DNA of 40,052 bases from positions 1-40,052 of the forward strand of contig JANXRL010000004.1 of the NCBI GenBank assembly GCA_025352985.1, written 5' to 3'. The position numbers and the translations under genes are program-made. The DNA comes from Verrucomicrobiota bacterium (GTDB lineage: Bacteria; Verrucomicrobiota; Verrucomicrobiia; Opitutales; Opitutaceae). This document shows, in pieces, positions 9,074-17,513 of the stretch. The notes under the pieces were generated by a model. It saw only the letters and a program-made list of their open reading frames with translations. It was not told the origin of the DNA and searched no databases. Every line of letters begins with the position of its first letter. Positions within the stretch are counted from its first letter, which is position 1.

Positions 9074-10477
9074 TCAATACGCCGACTTCGGCGGAAAGAC
9101 CACCTGGCAGGCGGTTCTGAGCACGATCTGAATATCCAGTGCGAATGACCAGTGCGTGACGTAATAAAGATCCCAGTAAACGCGCTGGTGGAGTTTTTCC
9201 GGCTCGGTGATCTCCCCGCGGAACCCGCTCACCTGGGCCAGACCGGTGATGCCCGGTTTCACGAGGGATCGTATCCGATAGGAGCGGTTTATCTCGCTGA
9301 AATCCGCGTCATGCTGCGGCAGGTGCGGACGAGGCCCCACCACGCTCATGCTGCCGAACAGGACGTTGATGAACTGGGGGAACTCGTCGAGGCTGGTGCG
9401 CCGCAGGAATTGCCCGAACGAATAGACCCGGCTGTCACCCTCGGTCGCCTGCCGGTTGATATCGTGCTCTGCGGAATACATGGAGCGAAACTTGAGCATG
9501 TTGAACGTGGTGCGGTTGATCCCGCCGCGCGGACGCACAAAAAACACCGGACCGGGCGCCTGCCATCGCTGCATGAGCCACACCCAGACAAAAAGCGGCG
9601 GAATGATGAACACCACCACGGGAAGGGAGATGCAGATATCCATAAACCGCTTGCACATGCGATTGAACGGGTCTTCGAGCGGCTCGTCCTGCAACGCGAG
9701 GAAATGCCGCCCACCCTCTTGCACGGGAATCAGCGGCCGTGCGAACCTGGCATCCAGATTGTTGTGGATCATGAAGCGGCAACCCTCCTTCTCGCAGATT
9801 TCGATGATGCGCTCCACCTTCTCCACATCGGACATCCACCCCATCAGCACAACCTGCCGGATTCTGTGCTTTTCGATGACCGCCTCCAGATTTCCGATGC
9901 GACCCAGATAGGGTGCGATAGCCCTTTCCGCGCGCGACGGCTTGTCTTCCGACAAAAACCCCATCGGCCGGATGCCCAGATGGCCGCGATTGCTGATCCA
10001 ATCGTCCAGTTCCTCCATGTCACCCGCGCGACCGACGAAAATTGTCGGAGCCTTCGCGTTGTCCGCAAACAACCCCTTCGCAAGAAACCGGGGAAATTTC
10101 GCGTGGAGAAACGTGAGCAAACCACCAAGCAAGAAAAGGTAGGTGCCCAGAAAAAGACGGCTGAGCGCCCGATCCCTCGTCGCAAACATCAGCGCAAAAA
10201 TACAGGCCGCCACGTAGAAAACCTGTCGGGCCGCCAGTCCACCGCCGCCGAACCAACCCAAAAGATGCAAAGTGTATCCCTTCTGGCGCACATCCCCGAT
10301 GCTCGCCGCCATGCCCACAAAAACGGCGATGCAGTAAGCCAGCAGATTGACCGGTGCCAGAGATTCCGGATATTTCCAAAGCACCACCTGCGCATAAAAC
10401 AATAAAAACGCGACCGCCATGCCATTGATTATGAAGGCATAGACGTTGACGAAACCACGTTGCCGATAGGCGATCAT
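9074..10477 (-). CDS. Exopolysaccharide/undecaprenyl-phosphate sugar phosphotransferase (initiating transferase)
   Basis: N-terminal TM helices, Rossmann-like middle, C-terminal bacterial sugar transferase domain: FNRMCKRFMDICISLPVV, FNMLKFRSMY, RRTSLDEFPQFINVLFGSMSVVGPRPHLP, VKPGITGLAQVSGFRGE. Confidence 0.94.
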   Translation of the reverse strand: MIAYRQRGFVNVYAFIINGMAVAFLLFYAQVVLWKYPESLAPVNLLAYCIAVFVGMAASIGDVRQKGYTLHLLGWFGGGGLAARQVFYVAACIFALMFATRDRALSRLFLGTYLFLLGGLLTFLHAKFPRFLAKGLFADNAKAPTIFVGRAGDMEELDDWISNRGHLGIRPMGFLSEDKPSRAERAIAPYLGRIGNLEAVIEKHRIRQVVLMGWMSDVEKVERIIEICEKEGCRFMIHNNLDARFARPLIPVQEGGRHFLALQDEPLEDPFNRMCKRFMDICISLPVVVFIIPPLFVWVWLMQRWQAPGPVFFVRPRGGINRTTFNMLKFRSMYSAEHDINRQATEGDSRVYSFGQFLRRTSLDEFPQFINVLFGSMSVVGPRPHLPQHDADFSEINRSYRIRSLVKPGITGLAQVSGFRGEITEPEKLHQRVYWDLYYVTHWSFALDIQIVLRTACQVVFPPKSAY

Positions 10478-10501
10478 TGAGAAAGGGAAAAGAGGAAAAA
10501 T

Positions 10502-10550
10502 CGAAACACAGAACCCGAAGACCAAAAGCTAAAAGGTGCGAACTTGAAAT
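10502..10550. repeat. Degenerate heptanucleotide tract
   Basis: CGAAACA CAGAACC CGAAGAC CAAAAGC TAAAAGG TGCGAAC TTGAAAT. Confidence 0.6.
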
Positions 10551-10600
10551 TGCCACTCCTTAAGACCGCTTAAGGTTAGCCTAGGCGCACCGCCTGTAAT

Positions 10601-10635
10601 TGAGTTCTCAATTCTTAACTTTTAACTGCCAGCTC
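10601..10635. repeat. Degenerate heptanucleotide tract overlapping the 3' end of the GT26 gene
   Basis: TGAGTTC TCAATTC TTAACTT TTAACTG CCAGCTC. Confidence 0.6.
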
Positions 10636-11448
10636 AGGCAGTCGCTCGCGGCACCGCCACAGCAGCGGGGCCAGCCGCAACGCTTCCCAGTAACGACGCC
10701 AGAACCTGCGCGGATTGGAAAGCAGGCGCAAAAGCCAGCCGAGCACCAGCCGGTCCGCCCAAGCCGGTATATTAACCTGCCCTCCGGTAAGAAAAGCGAT
10801 GGCCGCACCCAGACAGAGGATACCCGGCCGATACGGCAGTTGCGCGCGCAACGTGCACCCCAGCCGCTCCTGCACACCGCCGCCGATCGCCAGCATAACC
10901 ACCTGCGGCCTCCGCGCCGACAGCCGCTCCACCAGCACCGCGTCAACCAGCTCCCCCGATGCCGGGTAAGCGGGCGCGATGTAGGTGTCGTCTTCCGTCA
11001 CCGGAAAACCTTTCGACATCAACCAAGCGCGGTTGCGCACATCGTCACCCTTCGATGGCATGACCCAAAACACCGCGCCCGGCCGCTTTAATTCCGGGCA
11101 GGCCAGCACCGCCTTCAAAAATTTGAGCCCCGAGTGCCGGGGCAGTTTCTCCCCCGTATAAAATCGCCACAGCAACACCATAAAACCGGAATCAGTCAGC
11201 ACCAGATCGGCGGTTTGCAAAGCCTCCCGGTAGGACGGCGCCCGCACGAGATCGACCGCCAGTCCCGGCGCGGACGGAGCAACCACCAAACCGCCAGTTT
11301 CAGGTTTTTTATTTCCGGCTTCAGATTCCTGATTTCCGATCGCCCGCTTGACCGCCAAGTCCACCGGTCCGATAAAAAAATCAACACCCAGAATGCGTCG
11401 GGACGGAACGGCCGGGGCGGCGTGGAGGGGATTCACTCCATCACTCAA
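10615..11448 (-). CDS. WecG/TagA/CpsF family (GT26) glycosyltransferase
   Basis: ADLVLTDSGFMVLL, GLKFLKAVL, PQVVMLAIGGGVQERLGCTLRAQLPYRPGILCLGAAIAFLTG, PAWADRLVLGWLLRLLSNPRRFWRRY (GT26 C-terminal block). Confidence 0.9.
   Translation of the reverse strand: MSDGVNPLHAAPAVPSRRILGVDFFIGPVDLAVKRAIGNQESEAGNKKPETGGLVVAPSAPGLAVDLVRAPSYREALQTADLVLTDSGFMVLLWRFYTGEKLPRHSGLKFLKAVLACPELKRPGAVFWVMPSKGDDVRNRAWLMSKGFPVTEDDTYIAPAYPASGELVDAVLVERLSARRPQVVMLAIGGGVQERLGCTLRAQLPYRPGILCLGAAIAFLTGGQVNIPAWADRLVLGWLLRLLSNPRRFWRRYWEALRLAPLLWRCRERLPELAVKS
11295..11343. repeat. Degenerate heptanucleotide tract inside the GT26 coding sequence
   Basis: CAGTTTC AGGTTTT TTATTTC CGGCTTC AGATTCC TGATTTC CGATCGC; translated on the minus strand as GNQESEA GNKKPET. 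Confidence 0.7.
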
Positions 11449-11478
11449 ACGGTGCGGCCCGCGACGTCAAACCGTCCG

Positions 11479-13446
11479 TCAACGAAGCCCATGGCTTCCC
11501 TCGCCCTCCACCTCTTTCATGAACGATAATCGCGCGTCCACCGGCTCGTTGGCTTTTCGGTAATAGAACCTGAGCTGAACCTCCCTCACATCTGCGGGAC
11601 GCAGGCGCGGATCCGCTCCGCAACGCCCCCAGAAATAGACATTGAAATCCTCTATGCCCAGCCACACGTCAGGCGAAGGCCGCGCATAATTCATCCCGAA
11701 GTTTTCCCAGATGGAGAAGCGCTGCCCTTTCTTGTCCACAAGATCAACCCGCACTAACGCGACCGATGCCATCGGCCGGTTCAGTTGCAGGCGCAGGAAT
11801 CCCTTAGCCGGCAACCCGTCCACCGCCGCCACCGCCGTCGTCGGGAGCAGCGGATCACGGCTGACCCGACCCACTTGGAAAACCCCTCCGCCCATCGTGG
11901 CGCTCGTCACCTCAAGCCCGTTCAAGGGCGTCCACGGGCCGACCGGTTTACCGGCGGTCGCCCCCCCTTCGAGAGAAACTTTGCCCGCCTGTTTCAAGGC
12001 AAGGGGCGACTCGGTAAAATCCCTCGCCTCCGGCCAGCGCTCCAACCCAAAAGCCACCGGCGAACGCCGTCCGCCTTCCCCCGTAAAAGCCGCCGCCCAC
12101 TCATCGCGAAAATACCCCTGCGCCGCCGGGCTGAACTCCACCGGCACATCGATGCGCCCGCCCGCCGCCACCACCAACTCCGCCGATTGCAACCGCCCGC
12201 CACCCGTCGCGACGAGCGACGACGACACGATCTTCACATGAGGCAACACCCCCGCCTCGATCCGGCCGCACGCGGGCTTCTGCCCGAAATTATAAACCCG
12301 CAACACGCCGCGCACCGGACCGTCCGCGAGGAAGCGGTAGGTGCCCGCGACCTTGTGCGGCACGGTGGTGGCGTTGTCCGGCATCCACTGCGTCACGATG
12401 CGATTGGACGTTGCTTCCGCCCGCACCAGCGGACGCTGCGGCCACGCATGGCCGCGCACATAATCCGCATACACATCCCAGGCAGGCAGCGTGAAATCCG
12501 CCCTGACGGTCATTGCATGCGGGTCATCTTGGTGCACGAGGATGAAGGGCATGAACACCGCCACATCTCGCGCCGCTCGCGCCGCCCGCGCCGTCTCCCG
12601 CGCAAACGCCGCCTGCAACGCCCGACGTTGCGGATTGTAGAAATTGTCTGGCGCCACCGCGTTGATCCCGCATTCCGTGATCCACATCGGCGGCGCGGCG
12701 CGCGGCGCCGCCGCTTGGCTTTCGGGAAACATCGCGCCCGGCCGGCCATGCCGCGCCGCCAGCCCCGAGGGTGGAAACGTCGCTCGCAGCAAAGCCCGGT
12801 GAGCCGCGATCACGCCGGGCAGGTCGCGGGCATGGCCGTAAAAGTGGAAATTATAGGCATCGGTGCATTCGAGCAGGCCGTTGCGTATCGCGCGCTCCAT
12901 CCATGGGCCGGGAGGCAGCGCCAGCGCACCCATCAGCACGACAGTGGTTAGCCCGGCGGCGGCCGCGCCGTCGTGCAGCCCCCAATACATCGCCTTGTTA
13001 AAGGCCGCCAGCCGGTCCGGCAGATCGCGGCAGTAGCCGACATCCGGCTCGCCCGTCATCTCCCACGCATCCACGAGCCCCGCGGCATTTCGCCCCTGTT
13101 TAAAGGCCCCGGCATAGACCGCCCGCAAGTCTTCCGGCAACTCGTTGCCCGCCTGTTCGACCCGCGTCTCAGGCGACCCGGCAAACGCCACCACGTGCAA
13201 CCCCGCCGCCTTCATGGTTCGCAGGCGGCTCAACAATTGTCTGCCGCCCTCCGTCGTTTCGTCGATCCACGCGCCCCTCTCCCGCACCCATGTCACCCCC
13301 GCGTCCTTCAGCAGCCGCACATAAGCCGTAAAGTCTCCATCGGAGGGAGAAAAACAGGTCAGGCAACCGTCAATCCCCCAGTCCGAGACGGGCGCGCCGC
13401 GCGCCACGCCGATCGCCAGAAAAAATGCACAAAAAAAACGCCGCAT
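11479..13446 (-). CDS. Secreted glycoside hydrolase-like protein (clan-A-like, PslG/GH39-like)
   Basis: Signal peptide MRRFFCAFFLAIGVARGA; GVTWVRERGAWID, WEMTGEPDVGYC (candidate acid/base Glu), MWITECGINA (candidate nucleophile Glu); C-terminal beta-rich region; in an EPS locus. Confidence 0.7.
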   Translation of the reverse strand: MRRFFCAFFLAIGVARGAPVSDWGIDGCLTCFSPSDGDFTAYVRLLKDAGVTWVRERGAWIDETTEGGRQLLSRLRTMKAAGLHVVAFAGSPETRVEQAGNELPEDLRAVYAGAFKQGRNAAGLVDAWEMTGEPDVGYCRDLPDRLAAFNKAMYWGLHDGAAAAGLTTVVLMGALALPPGPWMERAIRNGLLECTDAYNFHFYGHARDLPGVIAAHRALLRATFPPSGLAARHGRPGAMFPESQAAAPRAAPPMWITECGINAVAPDNFYNPQRRALQAAFARETARAARAARDVAVFMPFILVHQDDPHAMTVRADFTLPAWDVYADYVRGHAWPQRPLVRAEATSNRIVTQWMPDNATTVPHKVAGTYRFLADGPVRGVLRVYNFGQKPACGRIEAGVLPHVKIVSSSLVATGGGRLQSAELVVAAGGRIDVPVEFSPAAQGYFRDEWAAAFTGEGGRRSPVAFGLERWPEARDFTESPLALKQAGKVSLEGGATAGKPVGPWTPLNGLEVTSATMGGGVFQVGRVSRDPLLPTTAVAAVDGLPAKGFLRLQLNRPMASVALVRVDLVDKKGQRFSIWENFGMNYARPSPDVWLGIEDFNVYFWGRCGADPRLRPADVREVQLRFYYRKANEPVDARLSFMKEVEGEGSHGLR

Positions 13447-13505
13447 ACCCAGGAGAGTCGGCGACGCTTTCCCGTCCCGCAAGCCTCCAACTGCGATCAA
13501 AATAC

Positions 13506-13540
13506 TATGAGCTCTGGGCTCTCAGCTTCGATCCCTTACC
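13506..13540. repeat. Degenerate heptanucleotide tract overlapping a GT4 3' end
   Basis: TATGAGC TCTGGGC TCTCAGC TTCGATC CCTTACC. Confidence 0.55.
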
Positions 13541-14718
13541 TTCTCTGTCGCCATGATCTGGTAGATGTTCGCCAGCATCGAAACGGCGGCGCGCTTCGCC
13601 GTATAGCGGGCCTCAAAACATTTCCTCGCCCGCAGACGCATGGCCGCGACTTGTCCCGCGCTCATGTCCAGCCATTCGACCATCTGCCGTTCAAAATCCG
13701 GCACCGTGTCGTCCGCGGCCGTGCCCGCCCCGTCCACCACAATGTCGGCCCAGATGTTGACTGACTTGGAAATCAGCACCGGCACGCCCACCGACAGCGA
13801 CTCCGCCACTGCGATGCCAAAATTTTCCTGATGCGAAGGCAGCACGAACACTTCCGCGCATTGCAGCGCGCCCCACTTGTCGCCACCCAGCAGCAAGCCC
13901 GTCCACACGATGCTGCCGCCCACGCCCAGTTTTACCGCCAGGCGTTGCAGCCGCGCCGCATAGGCCCCGTCCGCCGGACCGGCCATGATGAGCCGCATCG
14001 CGGCGGGGTCCCAGCGGCCCGCCGCCTGCAGGCGGGCGATCGTCTTGATGATGATGTCGGGGCCTTTTTTGGGATGAACCCGGCCCAGAAACACAAATCG
14101 GCGGAACGGTTTCAGACCGGGATGTTTTTCCAGAAAAGCCGCGCCGTAGTCGATGGCGGCATCCGGAACGCCGGGCGTGCCGTAGTTCACCACGATCTCG
14201 TTGCAATCGTAGAGCCAGAAGGATTTTCGCGCCAGCCGCCGTTCCTCTTCGCAGGTGAAAAACACGCCATGGGCATCGCGCAAAACCGGAAACACCGCCC
14301 AAGGCCAGAACAACCATTTCTTCAGGTGCTTGAATGGAAAACGATACTTGAACCAGGGATCGAGCATCCCATGCGTGTAAACGTAATAGGGCGTCGAGGT
14401 TCCCCGCAGGGCGCGCCATACGCCGATGGCATTGTAGCCCCAGATGCCGTTCACGATCACCACGTCGTAGTCGCGGTGGTGGGCGCGCAACCAAGGCACC
14501 AGGCGCGGGCAATAGGCGTAGTGCGTAAACGACGGTCCCATCGCATGGACAGGGAAGCCAATCTTGTCCAACCACGGGCTGGACGGATCCTCAAGGGTCA
14601 GCACCTCGATGGTATGGCCATAGTCGGAGTTGACCCTCGACAACTGCTTTACGCCCTCGATCGGTCCTCCGGCGGCGGGATTGACACTGCCGATGACGTG
14701 AAGGATGCGGAGGGGCAT
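13522..14718 (-). CDS. Glycosyltransferase family 4
   Basis: MPLRILHVIGSVNPAAGGPIEGVKQLSR, FRRFVFLGRVHPKKGPDIIIKTIARL, VFVLPSHQENFGIAVAESLSVGVPVLIS. Confidence 0.93.
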   Translation of the reverse strand: MPLRILHVIGSVNPAAGGPIEGVKQLSRVNSDYGHTIEVLTLEDPSSPWLDKIGFPVHAMGPSFTHYAYCPRLVPWLRAHHRDYDVVIVNGIWGYNAIGVWRALRGTSTPYYVYTHGMLDPWFKYRFPFKHLKKWLFWPWAVFPVLRDAHGVFFTCEEERRLARKSFWLYDCNEIVVNYGTPGVPDAAIDYGAAFLEKHPGLKPFRRFVFLGRVHPKKGPDIIIKTIARLQAAGRWDPAAMRLIMAGPADGAYAARLQRLAVKLGVGGSIVWTGLLLGGDKWGALQCAEVFVLPSHQENFGIAVAESLSVGVPVLISKSVNIWADIVVDGAGTAADDTVPDFERQMVEWLDMSAGQVAAMRLRARKCFEARYTAKRAAVSMLANIYQIMATEKVRDRS

Positions 14719-14723
14719 TTATT

Positions 14724-14758
14724 AAAACCGAGCGGTCAGCTCCGGGTCTTCAAACCTT
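14724..14758. repeat. Short degenerate heptanucleotide tract
   Basis: AAAACCG AGCGGTC AGCTCCG GGTCTTC AAACCTT. Confidence 0.4.
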
Positions 14759-15265
14759 GGCTTGCGGAGCCGTCACGGAGGCGCAACGCGGGCATTCGCA
14801 CACGGGACGGCTTCTCGGCACGGAGAGCTGTTCAAAAGGCACCCATCGCCCGTCGCTGCCCTGCAACGAACCGCAGCCGTGGCAGACGTTCAGCAGCGCG
14901 CGCATCGCCTCCATGCGCTGCCGGTGCTGTTCCACCACATGCTTAAAGAGCAGGATAAAAACCGCGACCATCGCAAAGACCACGCCACGCGCTCCCGCGT
15001 TGTAGTAAACCACCCACGAGTAGTCGTATTGATATTGGTAACCCGTGAGAAGATTCCCCACCAACCAGAGCCCCGTCGCCAGCAGCACCGAAAAAATCGC
15101 CCCAGGCAGTCCCATGGTGTAGCTGAACGCCGCGACCGGCAGGATATAGAGTGGAAAAAGCGATACGTCGTAGCTCAGCCACATCTGCAACAAAAAGGTG
15201 CCGAGGAAAATCCCCATCGGCAGAACGACGGACATGAAAAGCCGGGAAATATTAAGAAAGCGCAT
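14750..15265 (-). CDS. Small polytopic membrane protein with C-terminal CxxC...CxxC module
   Basis: Start MRFLNISRLFMSVV; about 4 TM helices, cytoplasmic coil VEQHRQRMEAMRALL, then NVCHGCGSLQGSDGRWVPFEQLSVPRSRPVCECPRCAS. Confidence 0.7.
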   Translation of the reverse strand: MRFLNISRLFMSVVLPMGIFLGTFLLQMWLSYDVSLFPLYILPVAAFSYTMGLPGAIFSVLLATGLWLVGNLLTGYQYQYDYSWVVYYNAGARGVVFAMVAVFILLFKHVVEQHRQRMEAMRALLNVCHGCGSLQGSDGRWVPFEQLSVPRSRPVCECPRCASVTAPQAKV

Positions 15266-15272
15266 GGGGGAA

Positions 15273-15377
15273 GGGAAACCTGAGACCGAAAAGCTGAAAC
15301 CCGAGGGGTATAGATAAGAAAAGGCGAGGTATGAAGTTCCGGTTTCATATCTCAACCTTCAACTTTCAGGTTTCCCG
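15273..15377. repeat. Two oppositely oriented degenerate heptanucleotide arrays (inverted)
   Basis: GGGAAAC CTGAGAC CGAAAAG CTGAAAC CCGAGGG ... TTTCATA TCTCAAC CTTCAAC TTTCAGG TTTCCCG; the ends form an 11-bp inverted repeat GGGAAACCTGA / TCAGGTTTCCC. Confidence 0.7.
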
Positions 15378-16224
15378 GCCGCCTGGCCTGCTTCAACTCA
15401 TACTCCTTCACCACGCAGAGCAGTTCATACGTGGCGTGAAGCCGGGCGAAGTGGTAGCCCGCGCGTCCGTCCATGAAGCCCCGCTGCCAGAGATAAACGT
15501 AAAGAAACCGGAGCAGCGGACGACAAGGCAGGCGCTGCGAGAGCCGCTTGATCGTGCGGCGCACGCCCACCGTCTGTGACTGCAGGTGCCCGCTGCCGCC
15601 AGTCAGGCAACCCTCGACCGCCACGCGCGCCTCCCAGTTGGAATAGCGGTTGTGCTTCTCAATGAAGGTGGCCACGTCTGGGAACGCGTAGTGGTCCATT
15701 TCCGACAGCATGCGCGCGGTCTCACCCTGCACGACCACGTGTTCATGGACTTCGTTGTCGCCGCTCTGGGTGTCGCTGCCGGTGATTTTTTCGTAGGCGC
15801 CCAGCCGGTGGCGGAACAGGCGCAGATTCCAGTTGGGATAATAGGCGTGCTTCAGCCATGTCCCCAGAAAACAGAAACGACGGTTGATCCAGTAACCCGT
15901 CAGGCTGCCCGGGGAAGTCACAATGGCGCGCACTTCGAGCTCGGTCGTCGGCGGCAGGACTTCATCGGCATCCAAGATAAAGACCCACTCGTGCGAAAAC
16001 GGCAGGTTGCGCAGCGCCCAGTTTTTCTTTTTCGGCCAGGTGCCGTTGAAGGCGAACTGCACGACCTTGGCGCCGTGCGCGGCAGCGATTGCCCCTGTGC
16101 CATCCGTGCTCGCCGAATCGACGACGAAAACCTCGTCCGCCCAAGAGATGGCCGCCAGGCAACGGTCCAGGTTGCGCTCCTCATTCTTGGCCGGGATCAG
16201 GAAGGATACGGGAACTTTGTTCAC
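15352..16224 (-). CDS. Glycosyltransferase family 2 (WaaE/KdtX-like)
   Basis: VSFLIPAKNEERNLDRCLAAISWADEVFVVDSASTDGT, WPKKKNWALRNLPFSHEWVFILDADEVLP, RLFRH...YEKITG. Confidence 0.92.
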   Translation of the reverse strand: MNKVPVSFLIPAKNEERNLDRCLAAISWADEVFVVDSASTDGTGAIAAAHGAKVVQFAFNGTWPKKKNWALRNLPFSHEWVFILDADEVLPPTTELEVRAIVTSPGSLTGYWINRRFCFLGTWLKHAYYPNWNLRLFRHRLGAYEKITGSDTQSGDNEVHEHVVVQGETARMLSEMDHYAFPDVATFIEKHNRYSNWEARVAVEGCLTGGSGHLQSQTVGVRRTIKRLSQRLPCRPLLRFLYVYLWQRGFMDGRAGYHFARLHATYELLCVVKEYELKQARRPGNLKVEG

Positions 16225-16239
16225 GGTGACGGGATAAGC

Positions 16240-16797
16240 TTATGACGGACGACAGGTCCGCGGCTTGACCGGCTTGGCGGGGTGGCCGACGCACACCATC
16301 CAGGGAGGCGCGTCTTTCACGACCACCGCGCGGGCGCCCACGACCGCGCCCTCACCGATCGTGATTCCCGGGAGCACGAAACACTCCGCGCCCAGCCAGG
16401 CTTCGGCCCCGACCGTGATGGGGCTTGTGATCAACGGGAAACCCGGTTGCTCATGATCATGCGTGCCGGCGCAGAGATGCGCGCCCTGCGAGACGACCGC
16501 GCGCCGGCCGATCGTGATGAAACCTTGGTTGTAAAGGATCGCCCCGCTCGCGACCCCGGCGGCGTCGCCGCACTCCAGGTTCCAAGGCGCCCAAATGCGC
16601 GCGCCGGGATAGATATGCGTGCCCTTCCCCATCCGCGCGCCGAAAAGCCGGAGCAACATCGCCCGCCAGCCGTGCAACGGCCGCGGCGAGGGCCGGAACA
16701 GCGTCCAGTAAACCACCGCCCACGCCACCCGCCCGAGACGGTTCCAGAGCGAAAAACTCGGCTGCGTCCGCGCGTCATTCTTTATGGCTGCGTTCAT
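16240..16797 (-). CDS. WcaF-like colanic-acid-type acetyltransferase (hexapeptide repeat)
   Basis: ARMGKGTHIYPGARIWAPWNLECGD, TIGRRAVVSQGAHLCAGTHDHEQPGFPLIT, AWLGAECFVLPGITIGEGAVVGARAVVVKD. Confidence 0.92.
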   Translation of the reverse strand: MNAAIKNDARTQPSFSLWNRLGRVAWAVVYWTLFRPSPRPLHGWRAMLLRLFGARMGKGTHIYPGARIWAPWNLECGDAAGVASGAILYNQGFITIGRRAVVSQGAHLCAGTHDHEQPGFPLITSPITVGAEAWLGAECFVLPGITIGEGAVVGARAVVVKDAPPWMVCVGHPAKPVKPRTCRPS

Positions 16798-17513
16798 TTT
16801 TTGGCCTCCTCCTCAAGCAGGCCGGTCGGCGCAAGGCTGCGGATGATCTCCGGCCACAACGGACTCGCCGTCAGCTCTGCGATGGTGCGGTTCGTCGTGA
16901 TGCGAATGAAAAACTGTTCCCGCTGGCGGAACCCGAACCAGGTGTTGAGCTGGCTCTCCCACAGGACCGACTGTCGTTCGCGCCAGCGGCTGCTAGGTCC
17001 GAGCACGTAGCCCGACAGCTTCCCGCCCACGAGATGCCAGAACAACACCTCCTGATGAACTCCGTCCGCCGTGCTGAAATCGCGGAATTGCGCGATCTTG
17101 AGAGGCCGTCCCGCACCGTCTTCCAACCGGCTGGCGTAGTCGTGCCGTTGCTCGCGCCAGCCGGCGTTCACCCAGCAGAGGTCCGGACTGTGGATGGCCG
17201 CGTCGCTCGGGTCGATCATGCCGGGCTCCCAGTAGGCCACATAGACGCCCACCTCCGTGTTCCCCCGACGGTAGATGCGGAAAAACGCGTCGTCATAGTG
17301 CAGGATTTTTTTCACCTCTTTGCGCACCAGCTCGGTGTCGCCCATCTTGCGCTCCTCCACGTCCCAGCCCGCCACCGCCTGGGGCGCGATGTTGCCGATC
17401 GGCTGGGGCGGCGTGAAAAACGGCGCACGCTGCTTCGGCGCGAACTGTAGGCCAGTCGCGACCACCAGCAGGATCGCGGCGGAAAGGATGAGCATGCGTT
17501 GCGATGCGGTCAT
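16794..17513 (-). CDS. EpsI domain protein (exosortase-associated)
   Basis: N-terminal TM, FRIYRRGNTEVGVYVAYWEPG...IHSPDLCWVNAGWREQ (EpsI signature with conserved HSPxxCxxxxGW), VLFWHLVGGKLSGYVLGPSSRW. Start ATG at 17513 overlaps the upstream gene stop by 4 nt. Confidence 0.88.
   Translation of the reverse strand: MTASQRMLILSAAILLVVATGLQFAPKQRAPFFTPPQPIGNIAPQAVAGWDVEERKMGDTELVRKEVKKILHYDDAFFRIYRRGNTEVGVYVAYWEPGMIDPSDAAIHSPDLCWVNAGWREQRHDYASRLEDGAGRPLKIAQFRDFSTADGVHQEVLFWHLVGGKLSGYVLGPSSRWRERQSVLWESQLNTWFGFRQREQFFIRITTNRTIAELTASPLWPEIIRSLAPTGLLEEEAKK

Noticed and set aside
7560-9077. 505-aa minus-strand ORF antisense to the O-antigen ligase
   Set aside because: Shadow ORF produced by high-GC codon bias; composition (His/Glu/Asp/Arg-rich, no domain) unlike a real protein, while the plus strand encodes a clear membrane protein.
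9152-10405. 417-aa plus-strand ORF antisense to the sugar transferase
   Set aside because: No motifs; the opposite strand carries a complete conserved sugar transferase.
11785-12951. 388-aa plus-strand Arg/His-rich ORF antisense to the glycoside hydrolase
   Set aside because: Extreme Arg/Pro/His composition, no domain; shadow ORF.
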